Shown here: piece after piece, positions 49,488 to 57,319 of the stretch | Numbering within the stretch: the stretch's first letter is position 1 | Layout: each line of letters starts with the position of its first letter | Assembly: GCF_030412785.1 (NCBI RefSeq) | Contig: NZ_CP125295.1 | Span: 3,596,001-3,660,000, forward strand | DNA length: 64,000 nucleotides | Direction of reading: 5' to 3' | Source of the DNA: Paraburkholderia sabiae | GTDB taxonomy: Bacteria; Pseudomonadota; Gammaproteobacteria; Burkholderiales; Burkholderiaceae | Notes under the pieces: generated by a model | The model's input: the letters and a program-made list of their open reading frames with translations, nothing else | Told to the model about the DNA's origin: nothing | The model's database searches: none | Position numbers and translations under genes: made by a program

Positions 49488-51520
49488 CACATGCCGACGG
49501 TGACGCGCTTCTGACCCGCGCGCGTCAGGTTGCGGTAACGCGCGAGCGCCCACAGCGGGAAGAACTTGCGATAGCCGTGGTAGCGCAGATAGAACACGCG
49601 CGGGAAGCCCGTCGCCGAGAAGCGCTCTTCGTCCCACAGGCCGTGGTCGCGCTGCTCGCTCTGCAAATATTCGACGCCGCGCGCAACAGAAGGATGATCG
49701 ACGTAACCCGCCGCCATCAGCCCCAGCAACGCCCACGCCGTTTGCGACGGAATGCTCGGCGCCTTTTCGTAGCCGCGGTAGTCGAGCTTGTAGCTGGTAC
49801 CGTCTTCGCCCCAGCCGCCGTCCGCATTCTGGATCGACACGAGCCACTCCGCCGCCCGCTTGATGCGCGCGTCTTCGAGCGAGATACCCGCCGCGTTCAG
49901 CGCGCACAGCGCCGTCCACGTGCCGTAGATGAAGTTCATGCCCCAGCGGCCGTACCAGCTGCCATCGTCTTCCTGCTCTTTCAGCAGATAGTCGTATGCG
50001 CGGCGCGCGGGCTCGCTGGTCGCGGGCATTTCGCCAAGTTGCGCGAGCATCGACAGGCAGCGACCCGACACATCGGCCGTCGGCGGATCGAGCAGCGCGC
50101 CGTGGTCGGAGAACGGAATGTTGTTCAGGTAGTACTGCGTGTTTTCCGGCTCGAACGCGCCCCAGCCGCCATCGCTGCTCTGCATGCCGACCACCCATTC
50201 GCGGGCGCGCGCAATCGCGTTTGCGTCGACATTCGATTTCGTCACCACCGCCGAGCGGTGCATCGCCAACGCGACCACGGCCGTATCGTCGACATCCGGG
50301 TAATGCGCGTTGTTGTACTGGAACGCCCAGCCGCCCGGACGCACGTCGGGACGGCGCGAAATCCAGTCGCCGCGCACGTCGAGAATCTGCAGCGGACGCA
50401 GCCATGCGAGACCGCGCTCGGCGGCCTGCTCGGCGCGCGGGTCCTCCGTTTCGAGCAGCGCGTGCGCCGCGAGCGACGTGTCCCACACAGGCGACAGGCA
50501 CGGCTGGCAATACGCTTCGTCTTCGTGGATGACGAGCAGTTTTTCGATCGACTCGCGGGCAATCGCGCGATTCGGGTGATCGGCGGGATAGCCGAGCACG
50601 TCGTACATCATCACGGAGTTCGCCATCGCCGGGAAAATCGCGCCGAGGCCGTCCACGCCGTTCAGACGTTCATCGACGAAATCGACGGCCGCCTTGATCG
50701 CGCGTTCGCGCGACGCCTTCGGGAACAGGCCGTCCGTGACGCGCAGCACGCCGTCGACGGCGCGGAAGAACGCGAACCAGCTCTTGCTCTGATGGCCCGA
50801 GCGCGGCAGCAGGCCCGTCGTGACGGGCGCGCCGCGGAACAGTTCGTCGATGCGCACGCCGCGCGGATTGCGCGCGACGGGCCGCTTCGCGTTGAGCACG
50901 AGCAGCGGCACGATCACAGTGCGCGCCCAGTACGACACTTTCGACAGATGGAACGGGAACCACTTGGGCAGCAGCATGATTTCGACGGGCATCATCGGCA
51001 CCGCGTACCACGTGACGACGCCGAACAGCGCGAGCAGGATGCGCGTGAACACGTTCGCCGCTTCCGCGCCGCCGTTCGCGAGAATGCACTCGCGCGCGCG
51101 GACCATGTGCTCGGCGTCTTCCGCGTCGCCGATCATCTTCAGCGCGAAGTACGCCTTGACGCTCGCGCTGACGTCCATCGCACCGTCCGTGAAGAGCGGC
51201 CAGCCGCCGCTGGGCAGCTGGATGCGGCGCAGATAGCGCGCGATCTTCTGTTCGAGTTCGACGTTCGGCGTTTCGCCCAGGTAATGGACGAGCAGCACGT
51301 ACTCGGCGGGAATCGTCGCGTCGGCTTCGAGTTCGTAGACCCAGTGGCCGTCGTCTTTTTGCGCGGCCAGGATCGCGTCCGTGGCGCGCGTGACGGCGGC
51401 GTCGAGCGCGTCGACGGGCGCGGCGCCTGTCGCCAGCGCGGCGGCAACGGGAGCGTGATCGTCGATCAGCGTTTGAGGCAGTGCTTCGCCCAGCGTCTGG
51501 GTCATGGATAAATCGTTCAT
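49487..51520 (-). CDS. shc: Squalene-hopene cyclase (HpnF)
   Basis: This 677-residue enzyme has the catalytic D-V-D-D motif (D409-V-D-D412) and repeated QW-type motifs. W-G-A-F, G-W-G and G-W-G-E-D-G-T-S-Y belong to those repeats. The class II terpene cyclase fold turns squalene into hopene/hopanol at the membrane surface. It overlaps hpnE by ATGA and hpnG by TGATG. It is the central gene of the operon. Confidence 0.96.
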   Translation of the reverse strand: MNDLSMTQTLGEALPQTLIDDHAPVAAALATGAAPVDALDAAVTRATDAILAAQKDDGHWVYELEADATIPAEYVLLVHYLGETPNVELEQKIARYLRRIQLPSGGWPLFTDGAMDVSASVKAYFALKMIGDAEDAEHMVRARECILANGGAEAANVFTRILLALFGVVTWYAVPMMPVEIMLLPKWFPFHLSKVSYWARTVIVPLLVLNAKRPVARNPRGVRIDELFRGAPVTTGLLPRSGHQSKSWFAFFRAVDGVLRVTDGLFPKASRERAIKAAVDFVDERLNGVDGLGAIFPAMANSVMMYDVLGYPADHPNRAIARESIEKLLVIHEDEAYCQPCLSPVWDTSLAAHALLETEDPRAEQAAERGLAWLRPLQILDVRGDWISRRPDVRPGGWAFQYNNAHYPDVDDTAVVALAMHRSAVVTKSNVDANAIARAREWVVGMQSSDGGWGAFEPENTQYYLNNIPFSDHGALLDPPTADVSGRCLSMLAQLGEMPATSEPARRAYDYLLKEQEDDGSWYGRWGMNFIYGTWTALCALNAAGISLEDARIKRAAEWLVSIQNADGGWGEDGTSYKLDYRGYEKAPSIPSQTAWALLGLMAAGYVDHPSVARGVEYLQSEQRDHGLWDEERFSATGFPRVFYLRYHGYRKFFPLWALARYRNLTRAGQKRVTVGM

Positions 51521-52806
51521 CGGCGTTCCATCGGTTCGTTCAATAGCGTGTCGGCGGCCTTCTGGCCTGACCGGATCGCGCCTTCGATGCCCGGCGGCAG
51601 ACCGGTTGCCGTCCAGTCGCCTGCGAGCATCAGGTTGTTCCAGCGAGTGCGCGCGGCCGGGCGGCGCATCTCGTCGTCGGGTTGCGCGGCAAAAGTGGCA
51701 CGCGGCTCGACGTTCAGTTGCCACTTCAGCGGCAGATCGGCCGACAGTCCCGTCACTTGCGCGACGTCGGCCCACAGCTTGCGCGCGAGTTCGTCGCGCG
51801 GCATGTCGATGAGGTTCGCCGTGCGGTTCGCCGCATCGTAGACCGTCACCGACAGTCGTCCGTCCGACGCCACCAGCCAGTTTGCGCTCGCGTTGACGAG
51901 ACCCATCAGCGGCGGATGGCCGAGCGGCGGCTCGACGGCGAAATGCGCAGTGACGATCGCCGAAAAGCGGCGCGGCGTTTGCACGCCCGGCACGAGCGAT
52001 TGCGCCACATCGGGCGTCACGGCCAGCACGACAGCTTCGCTCGCGCCGATTTCAACGCGCTCCCCGCCGTTCAGCCGGAGCGCGGCGACGCGTTGGCCGT
52101 CTTCGCCATCGGCGAATTCGAGCGCATCGAGCCGCGCGCCGAGCCGGATCGCCGCACCGCCGTGCTGCAACAGCCGCAACGCCGGTTCGACGAAGGCCGA
52201 GCCCAAACCGTTACGCGCGACGAGCGGACGGCTCGCCGGCCCGCCCGCCGCGAACGTGTCGCGCACGGCCGCGCCTGCAATTTCGGCCGTTGCGTGGCGC
52301 GGATCGATGTTCGTCATCGCCAGCAGCAGCGGCCGCAGCATGCGGTCCCACAGCGGGCCGTTGCTTCGCATCGTCTGCACGACAGTGCGGCCGGGCTTGG
52401 CCAGCAGCAGCGGCACGACGGACAGGTAATCCGTCCATCGCGTGTCCGGCACTCGCGCGGCGGCCTCGAAAATCCATGCAGGGAAACGTCCCTGCGACAT
52501 CCGCACGGTCCAGCGCTGGTTCGTCGCGAGATCGGCGAACGGGTATTCGGGCTGCGTCGGCCCGACGAGATCGTCGGCGGAACCGATCGCGCGCACGTAG
52601 TTCAGCGTGGCCTGCTGGCCGGACAGCACCAGATGATTGCCGCTGTCGATGGTCGCCGCCAGCGCTCGGTCGTAATACGTGCGGCAGCGGCCGCCCGCCT
52701 GCCCGGCCGCCTCGTACAGCACGACCTGCGCGCCGCGCCGCTGCAGTTGCACGGCCGCGGCTAGACCGGCCAGCCCTGCGCCGATCACGTGAACCAGCTT
52801 TCGCAT
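51517..52806 (-). CDS. hpnE: HpnE, hydroxysqualene dehydroxylase
   Basis: This 429-residue FAD enzyme has the dinucleotide motif H-V-I-G-A-G-L-A-G-L-A-A-A at the N-terminus, G-G-R-C-R-T-Y-Y and a C-terminal G-I-E-G-A-I-R-S-G-Q-K-A-A, as in the amine-oxidase/phytoene-desaturase-like HpnE group. It reduces hydroxysqualene to squalene. TGATG overlap with hpnD and ATGA overlap with shc couple its translation. Confidence 0.93.
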   Translation of the reverse strand: MRKLVHVIGAGLAGLAAAVQLQRRGAQVVLYEAAGQAGGRCRTYYDRALAATIDSGNHLVLSGQQATLNYVRAIGSADDLVGPTQPEYPFADLATNQRWTVRMSQGRFPAWIFEAAARVPDTRWTDYLSVVPLLLAKPGRTVVQTMRSNGPLWDRMLRPLLLAMTNIDPRHATAEIAGAAVRDTFAAGGPASRPLVARNGLGSAFVEPALRLLQHGGAAIRLGARLDALEFADGEDGQRVAALRLNGGERVEIGASEAVVLAVTPDVAQSLVPGVQTPRRFSAIVTAHFAVEPPLGHPPLMGLVNASANWLVASDGRLSVTVYDAANRTANLIDMPRDELARKLWADVAQVTGLSADLPLKWQLNVEPRATFAAQPDDEMRRPAARTRWNNLMLAGDWTATGLPPGIEGAIRSGQKAADTLLNEPMERR

Positions 52807-53654
52807 CAAAAGAGAGCGTACCGCGCGACGATGGCCAGCATCCGCAGTTTCGGCTTGCTGACCTTCGTGCGCGGGATGTCGAAGCCGCGTTCCAGCGTGC
52901 GATCGAGCAGCACGCGGTACACGCCCGACATGATGCGCGGCGCTTTCACCTGAGCACGCGGTTGCGCGTCCATGATCGCGTCGGCGGCCGCGAAATGCTG
53001 CTTCGCGCGCTCCGCGAGCGTCGCGCAGACGCGCGGCAGCGACGGATCGTCGGCGATGGTCAGCGGATTCGACGTCGCAATGCCTTCGCGCGCGAGCAAT
53101 TCGTACGGCAGATAGCAGCGGTTGATTTCCGCGTCTTCGTCGATGTCGCGCAGGATGTTCGTCAGTTGCAGCGCGCGGCCCAGATGGTGCGACAGCTCGA
53201 TACCCGGCTGCTCCTGCATCCCGAAAATTCTCACCGATAGCCGGCCGGCGGCACTCGCGACGCGATCGCAATACAGATCGAGCGTGACTTCGTCGGGCGC
53301 GCAGATGTCGGCGGCGGCGTCCATCGCCATGCCGTCGATCATCGCGTGGAAGTCTTCGCGCTGCAGATGGAACGTGTGGATGTGCCGCGTCAGCTCGAGC
53401 AGCGACGCGCGCGGCGAGCCGGCGTAGCACGCGTCGATGTCGGCGCGCCAGCGTTCGAGGCCCGCGGCGCGCTCGGCGCGCGGCAGGTCGCTGTCGGCGA
53501 TATCGTCGACGGCGCGGCAGAACGCGTACACCTGATACATCGCATCGCGCTGCGCAGGCGGCAAGATGCGCATCGCGAGATAAAACGAGCTGCCCGAACT
53601 TGCGGCGGCTGCGTCAGTTTGTGTGTCGTCCACGACGAGATTGGAAACGGCCAA
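52806..53654 (-). CDS. hpnD: HpnD, presqualene diphosphate synthase
   Basis: This 282-residue protein has the two Asp-rich motifs of squalene/phytoene synthases (A-V-D-D-I-A-D-S-D and N-I-L-R-D-I-D-E-D). Y-Q-V-Y-A-F-C-R-A lies in front of the first. It joins two farnesyl diphosphates to presqualene diphosphate. It starts with TTG, with GGAG 6 bases upstream. The next enzyme, HpnC, is not encoded upstream where it is often found. First gene of the operon. Confidence 0.94.
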   Translation of the reverse strand: MAVSNLVVDDTQTDAAAASSGSSFYLAMRILPPAQRDAMYQVYAFCRAVDDIADSDLPRAERAAGLERWRADIDACYAGSPRASLLELTRHIHTFHLQREDFHAMIDGMAMDAAADICAPDEVTLDLYCDRVASAAGRLSVRIFGMQEQPGIELSHHLGRALQLTNILRDIDEDAEINRCYLPYELLAREGIATSNPLTIADDPSLPRVCATLAERAKQHFAAADAIMDAQPRAQVKAPRIMSGVYRVLLDRTLERGFDIPRTKVSKPKLRMLAIVARYALF

Positions 53655-53775
53655 GACGATCTCCGCTGAGACACCCGCACGGGGCGATCAAGAAGTCATG
53701 CCTACCCGCAGGGCAAGCCGCCCGCGCGCGCGGACACGCGCGAAACACCGGCCGAAAGACCGGAAAACGGGCAAA

Positions 53776-53781
53776 AGTATA
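53776..53781 (-). promoter_or_regulatory. Extended -10 promoter candidate of the hpnD operon
   Basis: The minus strand shows TGG-TATACT, an extended -10 matching five of six bases plus the TG element, 120 bases before hpnD. The -35 is poor. Confidence 0.5.
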
Positions 53782-54201
53782 CCAACCTTTCATAGCGGAC
53801 GCAGAAACGGCGGCCGTCCGTGCAAGGCGCAGCGCCCGTTCGCCCGGACGAAGGGCGCTCCTGGATGCGCGCCAAATCGAGGATTCGCAAGCGAAGCGAT
53901 GTCAATCGAAAATCAGCTTCAAAACCCGTCGATTATTTTGATGGCGCTGTTCCGTTATCTCAAATTAAGACTTGTCTGAGATATTGAAAAACAGGCCGAG
54001 ATTATATTAGTCGTCGGAAATCGATGATGCAGGCCGCGACACGAGCGGCCCGGAACGTCAGCCAGCAAAGGGATGACGCGATGCATCGATACGACTCGAA
54101 TCGCTTTCTTCAATCCGTTTTCATTGGCACCAATGCCGACGAATCAATTCCGTATTTGAAATTTGTCGAAATACGAGAATCAATTCCATTAAAGGAAAAT
54201 C
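53782..54201. other. Gap upstream of hpnD and of the DUF4440-like gene
   Basis: No gene can be supported in this stretch, which turns AT-rich beyond about 53900. A 7-base inverted repeat, TATCTCA (53956-53962) and TGAGATA (53977-53983), is visible. The last 20 bases before 54202 contain AAAGGAAAA, a fair ribosome site for the exported protein. Confidence 0.5.
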
Positions 54202-54624
54202 ATGAAACTGCATATTTATCTGGCAGCACCGCTTCTCGCTGCTTTCACGCTTTCAGCGCCCGCATTCGCCACGCAAAATGATGAATCGACGATCCGCCAG
54301 ATGGAAGAAAACTGGGTGCAGGCGAGCATGCATCACGACACCGACACGCTGAAATGGCTGCTCGACGACGCGTATCGCGAGATCACGCCGTCCGGCAAGG
54401 CGCGTTCGAAAAGCGATGTGCTGAGCGCGCCGCCCGCGCCCGCCGGTTCGACGCAAACGCTGCAGAACGTGCAGGTGCGCGTCGACGGCGATCAGGCTGT
54501 CGCATTCGGTGAGAATCGTTTCATGGCGCCGAACGGCGACGCCGCCGTGTTCGCCTTCAAGGACAACTTCGTCCGGCGCGACGGTCAATGGCGCGTCGTC
54601 GGCTCGTGGATGACGAAGAAGTAA
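54202..54624 (+). CDS. Exported SnoaL/DUF4440-like protein
   Basis: This 140-residue protein has a Sec signal (M-K-L-H-I-Y-L-A-A-P-L, cleavage A-F-A-T). An NTF2-like domain follows with I-R-Q-M-E-E-N-W-V-Q-A, L-L-D-D-A-Y-R-E-I-T-P-S-G and R-R-D-G-Q-W-R-V-V-G-S-W. The cone-shaped fold binds small ligands or dimerises; activity is unknown. Its upstream DNA is AT-rich. It converges on the diguanylate cyclase gene. Confidence 0.78.
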   Translation: MKLHIYLAAPLLAAFTLSAPAFATQNDESTIRQMEENWVQASMHHDTDTLKWLLDDAYREITPSGKARSKSDVLSAPPAPAGSTQTLQNVQVRVDGDQAVAFGENRFMAPNGDAAVFAFKDNFVRRDGQWRVVGSWMTKK

Positions 54625-54680
54625 ATCGCGAGCGTTGGACGCGGCTTGCATAAGGCAACGCGTCCAACGTCAGAACAACT

Positions 54681-55619
54681 TCAGATAAACGCAACCGACC
54701 GGTTGCGCCCTTGCCGCTTCGCGCTGTACAGCGCGGCATCCGCCTCGTTGATGAGCGCTTCGTAAGCCGGCACCCCAGCCCGCGCCGCCGCACCGCCCAC
54801 ACTTGCCGTCACCGGCACATCGACGCCTTGCACATCGACGGGCGTATCGCCGATCGTATGGCGGATCTTCTCGGCGACCAGCATCGCATCTTCAAGCGGC
54901 GTGCACGGCAGCAGCAACGCAAACTCCTCGCCGCCGAAACGCCCGAACGTATCCTGCGCGCGCACGACGTGCGCGACCCGCTGCGCCATTTCCCGCAGCA
55001 CCGCATCGCCGACCACGTGACCGAACTGGTCATTGATCTTTTTGAAGTGATCGAGATCGAACAGCAGGATCGACAGTTCGCCGCCGTAACGCTGCCAGCG
55101 CGTGTATTCGTCGCGCAGACGTGCTTCGAAATAACGGCGGTTCGCGATGCCCGTCAGTCCGTCGCGGTCGGCGTATTCCTGCAGCTTAGCGACGGCTTCT
55201 TCGCGCTCGCGCTGCATGATGCTCACATCCGTCACGTCGGACACCGTCACGCACACGGCTTCCACTTCGCGCTCGCGCATGATCGGCATGAACGTGCAGT
55301 CTTGCTGCATGAAATCGACGCCGCCCGTGATCGGCCGGTCGTGATCGAACTTGAACAGATACGGACGCTGCTCCCACGAACTGAACGCGAAGCTGCCGAG
55401 CTGGAACACGCTTTCGAGCTTGCGCGTGAGCCACACGCGCGGCAGTTCCGGAAAGCTCGCGAAAATCGACTTGCCGACCACCTGCTGCGCGGACAGACCG
55501 CTGTGGTCCTGCATGAAGCGATTCCACATCAGCACGTTCATCTGACGGTCGAGAACGAAAATGCCGAAGCCGACCCGTTCGACAACCAGGTCGCTCAGCG
55601 TAGGAAGCGGGGCATTCAT
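54681..55619 (-). CDS. PAS-GGDEF diguanylate cyclase
   Basis: This 312-residue protein has an N-terminal PAS-like domain (residues 8-130, with V-G-F-G-I-F-V-L-D and the C-terminal D-V-T-D-V end). The GGDEF domain includes D-G-L-T-G-I-A-N-R-R, F-D-L-D-H-F-K-K-I-N-D and G-G-E-E-F at 229-233. An inhibitory R-x-x-D site (R220-D223) lies five residues ahead, so the enzyme should make c-di-GMP and be product-inhibited. Its ATG overlaps the CheC-like stop as ATGA. Last gene of a sigma-28-type operon. Confidence 0.93.
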   Translation of the reverse strand: MNAPLPTLSDLVVERVGFGIFVLDRQMNVLMWNRFMQDHSGLSAQQVVGKSIFASFPELPRVWLTRKLESVFQLGSFAFSSWEQRPYLFKFDHDRPITGGVDFMQQDCTFMPIMREREVEAVCVTVSDVTDVSIMQREREEAVAKLQEYADRDGLTGIANRRYFEARLRDEYTRWQRYGGELSILLFDLDHFKKINDQFGHVVGDAVLREMAQRVAHVVRAQDTFGRFGGEEFALLLPCTPLEDAMLVAEKIRHTIGDTPVDVQGVDVPVTASVGGAAARAGVPAYEALINEADAALYSAKRQGRNRSVAFI

Positions 55620-56239
55620 ATACTGGAAAGCAGCGCGTCCAGCGCGTTGCTCAGATGACGGATCGAGTCTTCCGCCATCAGCATCACGAGGTGGGCGCGG
55701 AAACTCTGATCCTCTAACGCAAAATTCACTTCGACCAGCAACGCGACTTCCCACGCGAGGACATTCGGCTGGAACACGTCGTCGAGCGACATCGCCGAGC
55801 CGAGCAGCCCCGGCGGCGAGAATACGGGCGTGCGTCCGAGCTGGTCGAGGATGCACGACACGCACGCGCCCGTCAGGATGTTCGCGACGTCGAACACCAG
55901 TTCTTCCTGCGTGGTCGCTTCGTACGCCGACTTCGCGTACGGGTCGCTCACCAGCGAACACAGCTGTTCGATGCTGCCGCTGCGGCAGATCACCAGCGCC
56001 TCGCCCTTGATATCCGAGCGGAAGCCCTGTCGCACGGCGCTGACGGGCTCGTTGATGCCCGTCATCTCGCGCAGCGCCGACGCCGCTTCGCGCACGGCGA
56101 CCACGCGCACACGCGGCACCGACAGTTCGATGAACGCATCCAGCAGGAGAGCGAGGCGCGTCGCGGCCTGGCCCATCGCCAGATTGGCGACCTCTTGCAG
56201 CGCGTCGCGCTGATCTTCGTTGAGGACTGGCTCAGACAT
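55616..56239 (-). CDS. CheC-like chemotaxis phosphatase
   Basis: This 207-residue protein has the two signature helices E-V-A-N-L-A-M-G and D-V-A-N-I-L-T-G, each with the acidic-x-x-Asn pair of the CheC/CheX/FliY phosphatase family. These remove phosphate from CheY-P. It overlaps the CheY gene by 8 bases and the GGDEF gene by 4, so all three are translated together. Its natural target should be the CheY in the same operon. Cytoplasmic. Confidence 0.88.
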   Translation of the reverse strand: MSEPVLNEDQRDALQEVANLAMGQAATRLALLLDAFIELSVPRVRVVAVREAASALREMTGINEPVSAVRQGFRSDIKGEALVICRSGSIEQLCSLVSDPYAKSAYEATTQEELVFDVANILTGACVSCILDQLGRTPVFSPPGLLGSAMSLDDVFQPNVLAWEVALLVEVNFALEDQSFRAHLVMLMAEDSIRHLSNALDALLSSI

Positions 56240-56600
56240 ACAACCCGTACTCCTTGAGGATGGGAAGCACCGCCTCGGTGGTCACGGGCTTCGGGATGAA
56301 TGCCAGCGCGCCAAGCGCGCGCACGCGTTCCCTTGCCACCGGCTGGACATCGGCGGACACGACGATCACGAATGTGTTCAGGTCCTCGTGCTGCAGGGCC
56401 TCCAGAACCTGATAGCCCGTCATGTCGGGCATCGTCAGATCGAGAAACATCACCGACGCGAGCCCCTTGCGATAATGCTCGAGGGCTTCGCGGCCGTTGG
56501 ACGCGTAGGTAATGTCGACGTCCCAATCCTGCGGCAATGCCTTTGTGAGCACCTTGCGGGCAAGCAGCGAGTCATCGGCGATCACAATGGGCAAAGACAT
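56232..56600 (-). CDS. CheY-like single-domain response regulator
   Basis: This 122-residue receiver has D9-D10 (V-I-A-D-D-S), the phosphoacceptor D54 (F-L-D-L-T-M-P-D), S82 in V-S-A-D and K104 in P-K-P. It has no output domain, so it must act through protein contact, as CheY does at the flagellar motor. A near-consensus sigma-28 promoter lies 35 bases upstream. First gene of the CheY-CheC-GGDEF operon. Confidence 0.92.
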   Translation of the reverse strand: MSLPIVIADDSLLARKVLTKALPQDWDVDITYASNGREALEHYRKGLASVMFLDLTMPDMTGYQVLEALQHEDLNTFVIVVSADVQPVARERVRALGALAFIPKPVTTEAVLPILKEYGLYV

Positions 56601-56635
56601 GGCGGCGGACTGGAAACGGAGTGGGCTCTTGCGTG

Positions 56636-56662
56636 TTAACGGCGGCGCCTGGGCGAACTTTA
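56636..56662 (-). promoter_or_regulatory. Sigma-28 (FliA) promoter of the CheY-CheC-GGDEF operon
   Basis: The minus strand reads TAAAGTTC (56655-56662), 11 bases, GCCGTTAA (56636-56643). The flagellar sigma-28 consensus is TAAAGTTT-N11-GCCGATAA, so 14 of 16 bases and the exact spacing match. The distance to the CheY start is 35 bases. Confidence 0.82.
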
Positions 56663-57319
56663 GTGCCCGTTCGCACGATTGTGCGCCGGGACTACCCGAA
56701 TACGGGCAAACTCGCGAGCCGAACCGATCGGCACCAGCGATGCCGCCGGCGCGTGGCGCGGCGACTGGCGCACCGGACGGCGCGCGCTGCACGTGCGGCG
56801 CGCAACGGCGGCAGCCTGCACGCAATGGACAACGGCAATGACCGGCATTTTCGAAGCCTACCCCGTAGATGATGCTGCGGCGGCAAGACGGCGTTCATGG
56901 CTCCGTGGTGCCCCGCTGGTCTCCGCGAGGCCGGTCTTGCATCGCGTGCAATACCCGGGCCCTCGCGCGGAATTCACCCGATCATGGCGGGCTGATTATT
57001 TATCTGGGCGCAATTTTCGAAGCAAATTGGCGGAAAGGCAACTCGTCAGAAAGCATTCGACGAACGAATTTAACTCGTTTTCGTCCTATTCGAGTCGAAA
57101 CGTAAGCATTCGTCAGAAGAATGATCGTACTTATACTTTTGTGTACGTTTGCGCTTCCGGATTCGTCGCTGATTCGCGAACTCGTATGACTAAAGCGCCG
57201 AACCCGCGCCAGCGCGGGCGTGACGCTTCTTTTGTTGCATTGCGCGCGAGTAAACCCGCGTGCTGAACTTATGATTAGAACTCACTCCTTTTTCTCCGGC
57301 CGCTCGCGCGGCTTGCGCC
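56663..57319. other. 657-base gap between CheY operon and hybrid kinase
   Basis: A 195-residue frame (56679-57266, plus strand) has no motif, no ribosome site and Arg/Ala-rich shadow composition, so I do not call it. Beyond about 56990 the DNA becomes AT-rich. A promoter for the kinase presumably lies there, but no clear hexamers stand out. Confidence 0.5.

Noticed and set aside
49577..51511. 644-codon plus-strand frame opposite shc
   Set aside because: Shadow of the cyclase gene; no family match and no start signal.
54024..54281. 85-codon frame overlapping the exported NTF2-like gene
   Set aside because: Overlaps the real gene in another frame and lacks a ribosome site.
56679..57266. 195-codon plus-strand frame
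   Set aside because: Composition changes midway with the base content, no ribosome site and no conserved motif.
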